Source: Apiosordaria backusii
Taxonomy: Eukaryota; Ascomycota; Sordariomycetes; Sordariales; Lasiosphaeriaceae
Direction: 5' to 3'
DNA length: 64,000 nucleotides
NCBI GenBank assembly: GCA_030549205.1
Contig: JAUKTV010000005.1
Coordinates: 558,001-622,000, forward strand
Part shown: one piece after another, positions 23,417-32,609 of the stretch
Layout: every line of letters begins with the position of its first letter
How positions within the stretch are numbered: the first letter of the stretch is position 1
The notes under the pieces: generated by a model
Told to the model about the DNA's origin: nothing
Databases searched by the model: none
What the model saw: the letters and a program-made list of their open reading frames with translations, nothing else
Program-made: the position numbers and the translations under genes

Positions 23417-24939
23417 TGTGAACAGTCTGAAAATTTGAAGTCGGACATGAAGATATCAAGAATGGTCCTGGTTGTCCAGTTGGGCAGAAGTGTCTCAATG
23501 GTCCCCCGAGCTTCACCGGATTGGCCGTTAGGTCAGCCAACGCGCAGATGGTGCCGCTATCCGGTGTGCTGGGGCTGCTGGATCAATTATCACCATTGAT
23601 GGTCGAGGACAGCTAGGTGGTTAGTCCCGGTAGCTTCTGCCCTGAACAGCTGAGACGCTTCGTACGACCATCCATGCTGCTGGTAATCGCGATTACGTTA
23701 GGGGTAGCTGGACGATGACAAAGTCCGATCAAAACCGACGGTTAGATTAGCAACCAATTGAAAATATGAGCGTTTGTTTTGTTTCACAAAAATTTCTTTA
23801 TCAAGATTCTTCTTCTGCTTGGTACGAAGTATCGTCAACTTGAAAGCACATGCCCCTGTCGTCGTTGACGTTTTCTCCGGGACCAACTCCCGAAGGCGCT
23901 CCTCGGGACCCCAGCGGAGCACATGCCCTGGCAAACGTCAAGATGGCAGGGCCGAGCTCGCCGATCTGGGGAGGCGTTCCGAGAGCTTCCAGGCGCAATG
24001 GCAGGTGGATCACTGGACCTCGGTCGGGCGGAGACGGAGCTCAGGCGTCTTTGTCATTCGGGTTCCCCGCAACATCATCGGATGACGCCTGGTCTAGTTT
24101 CGAGTTGTCTGGATTGGGAAGATTGTCACATTGTGTTGCATTTGGGATGATGCCGTGGTTGATGCGTGGTTGCCCAATTTCCCCAGACGCGACTGGATGT
24201 TACCGTGATAGCCGTGAGGCCCGGAATATTTTGTACAATGTTTTGCAACAAATCTGATAGCTCCGGATCCGTTGGATAGTTCGGGATGCGTTTGCACATG
24301 CAGGTGGCTGGGGGGTTGTACAGCGTATATTGCAAATTTCAGACTGCAAACAGATCATGAGAAATGAATATGAAAGATCCCGTCTTGAAGAGACAGTTTG
24401 ATTCAGTTTGGGCAGCCAGCAGCCAGCTCATCAACACAGACTTGCAGATGCAAGTGTTCCAGGGTACACTACAGTACATAAAAAGTCAGCCCACTGGTCA
24501 GTGAAGCTAAGGAAAAATGGCACCCCCCACAAAGGGCCACAGAGCAGCCACACAGGGTGGACATGGGTCGCGGCGCAGCGAAAGCGCAAAAATTTCCCAA
24601 GTCCCGTTTCTGCCGCAGAGCACACAAAGACCAACCGTTCCCCGTCAGATAGCGTCATCCCTCCGCACAACCTCCAAAGCCATAACGCTCTTTTTTCCCA
24701 CCACGAGCCCACAAGGTCCTTGCTCCCAGCAGCTGCCACACGATTATTCCAAGTTTGCCTTCTGTCGTCCACTCAATCGCTTTTTGCTATCGACGACACC
24801 CATACCCACGACTCCGACCTCTCGACCTGCCTTGCGCACTCGATCCGACCGAAGCAAGCCTCCCTGGCTCCGGGTCGAACGCTGTCCCGCACCCTCCTAG
24901 CTTGTTGCGATGCCTCTATAGACTGGGTGCCAATTCAAC
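23417..24939. other. Divergent intergenic region between ipk1 and mdm34
   Basis: It contains the promoters of both flanking genes. On the minus strand at 24126-24335 there is a frame with a somewhat protein-like run (CKRIPNYPTDPELSDLLQNI), but I cannot connect it to other exons and do not call it a gene. No RNA gene or repeat was recognised. Confidence 0.45.
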
Positions 24940-27029
24940 ATGGCCTTCAACTTCAACTGGTCGCCGCTCACGGCTGACGCCGGCTTTTACGAGCGCGCAC
25001 GCGACCTCCTCACAGTTGCCCTGAACAAGTCTCCGAAGCCGCCCATCATCGTCGATGACATCTTCGTGACCGAATTCAACCTGGGCTCCGTGCCGCCAGA
25101 TCTGGAGATTTTGGAGATCGGCGATCTGGCCGAGGACCGTTTCAGGGGCATTTTCAAAATGTGCTATTCCGGCGACGCCTTCTTGACGCTAAAAACGAGG
25201 GTACAAGTACGTTCAACTTCCTTTTTTGTTATTTGCGACGGACATATCGGAGCACCTCACCACGGACATCCCTTGCTATCACCGAGCTACTCAACGAGTC
25301 ACAAGCCACTGGCATTGCAAGTGCTTTGCTAGCTAGGGAGGGGATAATGAAAGAGCCGGGCATTTGTCAAAGCCGAGAAAGGGGGCCGGGAGAGAGTGGG
25401 CATCTCGAGCCAGGGCAAGTGCCCCTCGACGCCCGAGACCCGAATTTGGGCCCGAAACTTAGGGATTGCTCCACACCAGGTTTTAGGAATTCTAAAGCTC
25501 GCGATGGGACGCTGTTTCGGTTGTTTCGCTGGCTCTGGGGGTGAAGGTGCAGGCTTGGCGCATTAGACCAGAAATTATGTCCAAATTCTCGAGCAGGGAT
25601 TCGCGCATTCTCCTCACCGCTACCCCACACACTAGACTTCATGGAACACTGCAACGCATAACACGAGACTAATATAGCAACACAGGCAAACCCCCTCAAT
25701 ACCTATCTGTCAGGCAAGCCAGGTTTCGCATCGCCGGAGCCACTATCGGCCTCGTCAAGCCTCACCATCCCGCTTCAGATTACCTTGTCTGAGATCAAGC
25801 TCTCAGCCTTCATCATTGTGGTCTTTTCGAAGCAAAAGGGTTTGACATTGGTCTTTCGAAATGACCCCCTCGAGTCTCTCAAGGTCTCGTCGACCTTTGA
25901 CTCTATCCCGTTTGTCCGTGACTACCTTCAACGGACGATCGAGCAGAAGCTGCGGGACTTGATGATGGATGAGCTGCCCGCCATCATTCATCGACTTTCA
26001 CTGCAAATATGGTGCCCAGACCAAATCATTAAGGAAGACGAGGAACAGTCCAAGGAGACCGTGGATCACACTGTCAACCCGCTGTCAACGCCACCTCTGG
26101 ATGCTGTCGACGCAGAGGGACATCTTCTCGATTCTGCTGCAATCTCGGAACTGTCATTGGAGGCGGGGACGGAAACACAATCCCTGTTCTCCCAAAAGAG
26201 CTTATTCAAGCTTGCTTCCTTGACGTCCACACAAGAAACGTCATCATTATTCACCTCCTCGATAAAGGAAGTCATGTTCAGGGCTTGGGCGGGGCCATCA
26301 GATCGGGTTGACACAGCCAGTACACCCGGACCAGCGACCCCGAGCCTCCACCGGACAACTTCTTACACCAACGGAACCGCCCATACGTACACCTTTTCAG
26401 ATACCGCAAGCCAGGATCAGGGTAACCTACCGTCGAGACCATCAATGGTTAGCCTCAACTCTGCCACGGCCGGTTTGTCTCTGGGATCTGGCCGGCATTC
26501 GAAGGCTGGCCGCAAGAAGAAGACTCGTGTGGTGAACCTGAGAGGCAAACCCACCAGCGAGGGTGGCAGCGAAGCAGGCGAGTCTTCAGACGCAGCTTCC
26601 ACGTCGACGGCGCCCACGTCCGAGCCCATCATGTCTCACCCAATCCTGGAAGTTCCAGAGGAGGACATGCCAGCGAACTCCAACAAGGTGCGGTTTGGCG
26701 GGTCACATCCCCGCAGGCCATCGTTCCGTGGTGATCGTGAGACTGCCAAGCTCTCGGAGACTCCCGTCCCCTCGATCGAGATCAACGCACCCAACACGAC
26801 CAGGAATCAGCCATCTCGGCAATCACCTGTCGATATCAAGGTCCCGGCCGACTGGACACGACCAAGGGCGCCCTCAGAAATTTCTCCGTCCGTCATTCTC
26901 GAACAAGCGTGGGTTATGAAGATGGCTGGCGAAATTGCCCGCCGGGTGTACGACGAAAAGAATCGCAACCCGCAATTCTGGGAGGAGAGAGATGATACTC
27001 CTCCTCCGGCTTACCAGCCGAGGCCGTAA
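24940..27029 (+). CDS. mdm34: Mdm34, ERMES outer-mitochondrial-membrane subunit
   Basis: Exons are 24940-25206 and 25686-27029, giving 536 residues. Mdm34 is the mitochondrial subunit of the ER-mitochondria encounter structure, which tethers the two organelles and moves phospholipids. The N-terminus MAFNFNWSPL and the segments DIFVTEFNLGSVPPDLEILE, GDAFLTLKTRVQ|ANPLNTYL (joined across the intron) and TLVFRNDPLESLKVSSTFDS are the conserved SMP-type lipid-binding domain, about residues 1-215. The rest is a Ser/Thr/Pro-rich region with a basic patch (RKKKTRVVNLRG) also typical of fungal Mdm34. The intron is 479 nt, far longer than others here, with branch site GACTAAT and acceptor ACACAG. The exact in-frame junction confirms it. 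Confidence 0.95.
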
Positions 27030-27476
27030 ATCCCGCCACCAACAAACCCTCTTATCATTTTTGTTTTTCGAGTACCAAAGATTTCCTTTGTTTTTCATCG
27101 TTAACATTCTTGAACATATTCCTTTCCTCAAGGCGTTTCACACTGAAAGTATAGCGACATGGCAGCCCGCGACATCATACTTGTCTTAATGGATTGCGCT
27201 ATATCATTGTTCGGGTTGCGTTTTTCCTTTTTCATGGCGTTGAAGGATATCAAAAAAGACACTGGTTTATTGGGAGGGAATATTACTATTGCCGGTTAGG
27301 TTGGTTGGTTGGGTTTGGTTCGGCTGATATCATTTTGGGGGGTGTGGTTTAGATGGCCGGACGGTTCAAGGTTGGGAGGTTGGGTGGTTTGGGTCTACAT
27401 AAAAAAGTGTGGACTGTACTTGATTTGATTAGGATGGGAAAAACATTTGTTGAGAGAGGAAGAGCGGGTGAGAGTT

Positions 27477-27524
27477 TTTTCTTGTTTCTGTTTCTTGTTT
27501 CTGTTTCTTGTTTCTGTTTCTTTT
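27477..27524. repeat. 13-bp tandem repeat, about 3 copies
   Basis: The pyrimidine-rich unit TTTCTTGTTTCTG is repeated three times on the plus strand and ends in a T run. Confidence 0.8.
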
Positions 27525-28265
27525 TTGTCCGGACGCATAGCACAACCAACCAACGACCTTTGATTAAGTCTATATTCCCTCTTTTATTATGTCTTTTTTT
27601 GAGACGGTGGTAGTGTGGTGGATATTTCTTATGTTTGGCTTGACAGTGGTGGAGAAGGAGAAGGAAGATATGGGGATGGAAATCTCGTCGCGGTGGTCAA
27701 AGTTGGAGACGCCCAGGGCGAAGTGTATACCAAAGTGCGAATGTGCGGTAAACATTAGTCCCCATGCTGGTTTTTCAAAAAGAAATCTAGCTGGAACTAT
27801 GGATTTTGATGATATTTTGTGGGGACTTTGGATACCTTGACTCTGACAACTCTCGACTCTTCTTATATATATAAGAAATAACAAGATGGCACACATTGGA
27901 TATGTGTGATAAAATGTTTTGATCCTATTTGAGCGGTGACCGTGATTATCCGTGATGGCATTTTTGTTGTCATTCTTGTTGTCAGTTGCCCCTGACGTCA
28001 AGTACGGTTGACGTCGAGGTGGGTCTGGTATTTTCGATTGTGCCTTCTGTGATACCTCTAGTGGGGTAGATAGCCTGGGGATTCTCGTCTCACTTCCTTA
28101 GTAGATCTTGCTCTTCCTGCTGGAGAGTTCGTGGTTCTTCTTACAAATCTGGTACTGTGGTTGATTGCTGCTTAGCTGTCTATAGAGAGGGAAAGGAAGG
28201 GAGGGAAGAGGTGAGGAATGAAGCGGGAATGAGGGTGAAAAGAGAGGCGAGCAAAGAACGGATAC

Positions 28266-28349
28266 ATTTTTGGTCTTATTTTTGGTCTTATTTCGGTCTC
28301 ATTTTGGTCTTATTTTGGTCGTATTTTGGTCTTATTTTGGCCTTACTTC
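28266..28349. repeat. 11-12-bp tandem repeat, about 7-8 copies
   Basis: Units of the form ATTTTGGTCTT follow one another with scattered base changes (ATTTCGGTCTC, ATTTTGGTCGT, ATTTTGGCCTT). The drift increases toward the right end. The array is AT-rich and lies about 340 bp downstream of the yaf9 stop. Confidence 0.85.
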
Positions 28350-28688
28350 CGGTTATATTCTTTTGGGAAATATTTTAGCGTGGACGGAGGAGATATTGCC
28401 AACGCAAACGGGCAAAGAAGTAACAGGGCTCGAGGGAAAAAGAAGCGTAAATATAACAATCAAGAGAACTCTATACTCCTACTGCCAGATATACTTATGG
28501 AACGCTGTTCGCTATCCAGGTAACAAAAGCTTCTTTTTAATATAATACACGAAGACCCTATGAGCTCTCCCAAATCAAAACTCCCCTAACGCCCCTTTTT
28601 GCCCCATGAGCGGGTATCAATTTGCATATCTTACAAGACGCTGACCCAACCAAACCATACCAAATGCACACAGAGCATGTAGAAAATA

Positions 28689-29495
28689 TCACGCCTTCGC
28701 CCCTTCCGCCTTCAACTCCTTTAACCTCTTCTCCTTCTTCTCCATCTCTTCTTTCGTCTTCCTCGTCATCTCTTCAACTTTCACCAACGCCTTCTTGAGC
28801 TTCTCAATCTCGCACTGCTCCGTCTCCCGACTAAAAGGAAAATCCGGCCCCCTATTCGTCAGAGGAATCATCGCGCTCCTCGCCAGCACCCCCCCTTCCG
28901 ACCTCTCCACCTTTTGCTCCTTCTCCCCCTTTTGCTTCCCCCCCTTGCCCCCCTTCTGACCACTCCCCACCATAGAAGGCGGCATCGCCCCGGTAGTAAG
29001 AATCTCATAAAACGACTCATACGGCTCATTAAAGATCTGCTCGTCGTAATTCCACGATTTCACCACCCCGCCATCGCCCTTCTTCATCTTGTCCTTCTCC
29101 TCCTCTGTCCTACCGTACGGATGGAGTCTCAGATGGTGATAGAGCGTCTGGGGTTTTTCATTGGACTCGGTGACGTAGTACAACCTTATTGTAATCTCGA
29201 ATTCACCCCATCCTGTTTCTTTGAGAGAGAAGGGTTTGCCGGGGACGGCGTCGATGACGCGGACGTGGTTGGGGATGGACTCGTGGAGCTTGAACTGCAC
29301 GCGGCGGAGCCAGTAGGTGATGTCGGTGTCGTCGACGCCTTTGACGAAGACCTCCCAGGAGTGGGTGTGGTCGTCGGGGACGCCGGGGGGTTTGGGGTTG
29401 GAGATGGGGTCGAAGGGGCGGGCGGTGGTGCCGTAGATGAAAGGGCGGTAGATGGAGAGGGATTTGATGCGTTTGTTGGTTTTTTTGTCGGCCAT
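28689..29495 (-). CDS. yaf9: YEATS-domain protein Yaf9 (SWR1/NuA4 subunit)
   Basis: A single exon encodes 268 residues starting MADKKTNKRIKSLSIYRPF. Yaf9 (GAS41/YEATS4) reads acetylated histone H3 tails and is shared by the SWR1 remodeller and the NuA4 acetyltransferase. The YEATS domain fills about residues 10-165: HTHSWEVFVKG, DITYWLRRVQFKLHESIPN, GWGEFEITIRLYY and TLYHHLRLHPYG are all recognisable. A Lys/Gly-rich linker and a Lys/Glu coiled coil (about residues 220-268) follow, as in other Yaf9 proteins. I rejected an upstream in-frame ATG seven codons earlier because MADKK begins the family's conserved start. The gene is divergent from coq11. Its sense strand is C-rich at first and G-rich from about 29,190 to the end. 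Confidence 0.95.
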   Translation of the reverse strand: MADKKTNKRIKSLSIYRPFIYGTTARPFDPISNPKPPGVPDDHTHSWEVFVKGVDDTDITYWLRRVQFKLHESIPNHVRVIDAVPGKPFSLKETGWGEFEITIRLYYVTESNEKPQTLYHHLRLHPYGRTEEEKDKMKKGDGGVVKSWNYDEQIFNEPYESFYEILTTGAMPPSMVGSGQKGGKGGKQKGEKEQKVERSEGGVLARSAMIPLTNRGPDFPFSRETEQCEIEKLKKALVKVEEMTRKTKEEMEKKEKRLKELKAEGAKA

Positions 29496-29981
29496 TTTTG
29501 CGTGTGTTGCACGCACGGCGGCGGGATAATTGGGGGGATATGGGTGGTTGTGGGTGGACGCGGAGGGAGGTGTCGCGTCGCAGAGTGTTGAAGATGGAAA
29601 TGTTCAAAAAAATGTGGTTAGAGAGGTTCTCCGGCGGGCAATTGCGGTCTGAAGGTCAGCCTTGATTGCGGGGCAAGCTTTATTGATCGCAGCGCCAAAT
29701 GGTCTGTGCAATCCCTGCTGAGAACCGCTAGAACTTAACCAAAATTTGGGCGGCTGGCAGTCCCTTGTTGCATGATCTCATCGTCTGTTCGGGGAGCTTG
29801 TGAATCGGACAGTGAGCCTCGAATCCGTGAACTCTGAAGGTGGGCTTCTATACAAGACGATCAATCGAGGGGTATTACTTATACAGAGCGGTTTTCCTCT
29901 TCTCAAGTTCAATAAACTGACTTATATTTCTCATTATTTCATCTCAACTTACACCCCTCACTCTTACCCCGATCTCACACA
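29496..29981. promoter_or_regulatory. Shared divergent promoter, yaf9 / coq11
   Basis: This 486-bp gap holds both start-side regions, and no other gene fits. CAAT-like and AT-rich stretches are present near 29740-29960, but no specific factor site stands out. Confidence 0.5.
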
Positions 29982-30922
29982 ATGTCATCCGCAACCAAAC
30001 GCCTAATCGTCTTCGGCGGCAACGGCTTCCTAGGCTCCCGCATCTGCCGCTCCGCCGTCGCCCGCAACTGGGATGTCATCTCCATCAGGTATATCCCCCC
30101 CCCCCTTCCTGCCCCCTTTAATATCCCATCCCCTCACCAACACCCTCTCCCTATAGCCGATCAGGAGAACCCCACTGGCCAACCACCTCCTCCTCCTCCA
30201 CCCCTCCCCCCTGGGCAACCTCCGTAACCTGGCAAAAAGGCGACATCTTCTCCCCCCCCTCCTGGCTCCCCCTCCTCCCCACCACCGACTACGTAGTCCA
30301 CACCCTCGGCATCCTCCTCGAAGCCGACTACAAAAACGTCATCTCCGGCCGCACCTCCCTGTTTTCCGGCCTGTCCAAAGCATTCGACTCCTCCCCTCGC
30401 CCCTCCTCCGCCAACCCCCTTGATCGGAAACCGGGGGATGAATCCCCCGTAAACATGGGCAGACAGTTGACATACGAAACAATGAATAGAGACAGCGCGA
30501 TCTTGCTGGCAAAGGAGGCGGAAAAGGCGGGGGTGAAGGGGTTTGGGTATATTTCTGCTGCTGCGGGGGCGCCGGGGCTGCCGAGTAGGTATATTACAAC
30601 AAAAAGGGAGGCGGAGGAGGTGATACAGAAAGAGTTTCCGGGGTTGAGGGGGATTTTCTACCGGGCGCCGTTTATGTGGGATAGCTCGAGGGCTGTTAGC
30701 TTGCCTATTGCTGCTGGGGGGTTGGTTGCGAGCACGGTGGATGGGCTTACGGGGGGTTTGCTGAGGAATGTGTTGGGGGCCGGGGCGATCAAGCCGTTGA
30801 AGGTGGACTTGGTGGCGGATGCGGTGGTGGAGGGGTTGGGGGATGAGAGTATCAGAGGGGTGATTGAACCAAAAGAGATTGAAGAGTTGGGGACTAAGGG
30901 GTGGAGGAGGACGATGCTCTGA
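29982..30922 (+). CDS. coq11: Coq11-like NAD(P)-binding protein (atypical SDR)
   Basis: Exons are 29982-30088 and 30157-30922, giving 290 residues. The N-terminal Rossmann motif VFGGNGFLGSRIC and the ISRSG junction across the intron identify the atypical short-chain dehydrogenase group of yeast Coq11 (YLR290C), a mitochondrial inner-membrane protein tied to the coenzyme Q biosynthetic complex. Other landmarks are DYVVHTLGILLEADYKN, NRDSAILLAKEAEKAGVKGF, YISAAAGAPGLPSRYITTKR (the segment with the family's Tyr/Lys positions) and RGIFYRAPFMWD. Codon use changes sharply at about 30,460, from C-ending to G-ending. The gene converges on syf2, with 227 bp between stops. Whether it acts in ubiquinone synthesis here is inferred from the family. 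Confidence 0.9.
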
Positions 30923-31149
30923 GGGATGAATAGGAATGTTATCTGACACGACACAGAGATGAAAAATAGGTGGGTGCATTGTACTGTATTTGATCTAAGC
31001 CGCCACATACAGGCGTCACTGTATAATCAGGTGTAAAATAAAATAGAATACCCATGTCAATTATATCAAAAACTCCGTTCGCTTTGTCCTATGCTTCCTT
31101 TCCTTGATATTACAACCCAAAACAAATCCCCGTAACATTAAAAAAAAAC

Positions 31150-32049
31150 CTAAATCATGGTTCCCCGCTCGAAACTCTCCCGAATCTCAGCCGTATACTT
31201 GTTGTAGAACCTCGCCAGCTTCTGGTTGAACTGCTTGTTCTTCTCGTTGATGTACGTGACGTCCCCGCTGTCCTCCCCATTCTTGGCCTGCCTCTCCCTC
31301 CTCTTCTTGAGCGACGCCTCCTCCGCCTTTCTCAAGTCATCCACCAGCCTATCCACCGCCGCCTTGTCCGGCTTGTGCTGCGCAAAATTCGTCGACTCCG
31401 CCGTGCTGAAAAAGGTCCCGTCCCGATCCACAGCGATCATCTCCCCGTCTTCTGTCTCGACAATCTCCAGCGTTCCCTCCGCGGCCGCTTTCTCGATAGC
31501 CGCCATTTTTTCTTTGGTGTATCTTTCCAGATCGGGCGCGCCCATGTTCTTCAGCTGTCGCTTGTAGGTTTTCTCTGATTGCCGCTGGTAGTCCCGGAAG
31601 GCGGTGTCATCGCGGTGGGCTTCTTTTTTCTTGACTCGCTTGTCCCACCGCTCGGATTCTTCAATGGTCCAGTCCCAGGCGCGCTTGCGCTCAAAGTCGC
31701 CGCCCGAGTCCTCGATCTCGGCTTTGAGGAGCTTGTGCGAGGCGATGGCGTGCTTGCGGGTTACTGCGTTGAGCTGGGACGGGTCGGTGGCGAGGCGCTG
31801 GGACTCTTTGGTGGCTTCTTTGAGGTTTTGGGACGAGGAGGATTTGGCGCGGGCTTGGAGGGCTTTGAAGCGGGCGAGGCGGTCTTGTTGGGTTGCTGCT
31901 GGAGCGGCGGGTGGTGGTTCTGTTGATGATGATGAAGATGGGGCGGGCTTTTCTGGTTCTGTGGTTGTTGTTGTTGTTGTGGCTTGTCGCTTGGAAGAGG
32001 CTTCCTCGCGATCGGAGTCGGGTGATTTTCTCTTGTTGGGGGGCGACAT
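31150..32049 (-). CDS. syf2: Pre-mRNA-splicing factor Syf2
   Basis: A single exon encodes 299 residues from MSPPNKRKSPDSDREE. Syf2 is part of the Prp19-associated (NTC) spliceosome complex. The N-terminal third is Ser/Thr/Pro-rich, including a Thr run. The conserved C-terminal domain contains ERKRAWDWTIEESERWDKR, DYQRQSEKTYKRQLKNM, VTYINEKNKQFNQKLARFYN and KYTAEIRESFERGT, all characteristic of the family. I preferred the ATG at 32049 over an in-frame ATG 58 codons earlier because the family starts near it and the upstream text is not conserved-looking. A telobox-like AACCCTAACC sits about 150 bp upstream (32201-32210). Confidence 0.95.
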   Translation of the reverse strand: MSPPNKRKSPDSDREEASSKRQATTTTTTTEPEKPAPSSSSSTEPPPAAPAATQQDRLARFKALQARAKSSSSQNLKEATKESQRLATDPSQLNAVTRKHAIASHKLLKAEIEDSGGDFERKRAWDWTIEESERWDKRVKKKEAHRDDTAFRDYQRQSEKTYKRQLKNMGAPDLERYTKEKMAAIEKAAAEGTLEIVETEDGEMIAVDRDGTFFSTAESTNFAQHKPDKAAVDRLVDDLRKAEEASLKKRRERQAKNGEDSGDVTYINEKNKQFNQKLARFYNKYTAEIRESFERGTMI

Positions 32050-32609
32050 TTTGGTGGTGAGTGGTTGTTGGTTTTTGGTGATGATGAATGACGGTCGCAA
32101 ATCGCAAGTTGGAGTGTTGGAAAGGGCGAGCACCGCTGAAAAGAACCCTGCTGGTTCTTGTGGGGCCAGCCTCGGCCTATGAGAGGGCTTATTCACTATC
32201 AACCCTAACCCCCTTTCATCCAATACAGAGATCAGAGCTGGGGTCGAGTAATGTTTGATACAGGGAGTTGGGTGCCAAAGTTACAGTGGGCATCCGCTAC
32301 CACAATAACCCACAGTTGGCGCTCAATGATAGAGCCACAAGGCTACCAACTATCATCTGAACTCGCCTTTTTCAATTCATGAGGAGAATATGATCAATTA
32401 AACTGACCACTCTAACAGTCCAGAAGTCTGATGAACCACACTTATATTTGCAACTGAGATTCAGTGTCTGGTCGTTTAGGTTTGGACAACTAGGCAGCTG
32501 AATAATAGCGAACTGCAACATCCATCACTTCCATCACACTGCTACAAGAGAGACCTCATGAAAACAACGACAAAAGTCCCAGCTCACCCTCTTTTGTGAA
32601 CGTCGGTCC
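32050..32609. promoter_or_regulatory. Shared divergent promoter, syf2 / tti1
   Basis: This is a 560-bp gap between start codons. It includes AACCCTAACC at 32201-32210, a telomere-repeat-like sequence. In fungi, Tbf1-type factors are known to bind such elements near housekeeping and snoRNA genes. Confidence 0.5.

Larger units (their letters stand above)
27030..28688. other. Convergent intergenic region with two tandem repeats
   Basis: Both flanking genes (mdm34 and yaf9) end here, so it is mostly 3' untranslated and spacer DNA. It is AT- and T-rich, with a 13-bp repeat at 27477-27524 and an 11-12-bp repeat at 28266-28349. No protein-like frame is seen. Confidence 0.55.

Noticed and set aside
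24126..24335. Minus-strand frame with a fairly protein-like run near CKRIPNYPTDPELSD
   Set aside because: It is only about 70 residues, with no convincing exons to join on either side and no family match; possibly a relic.
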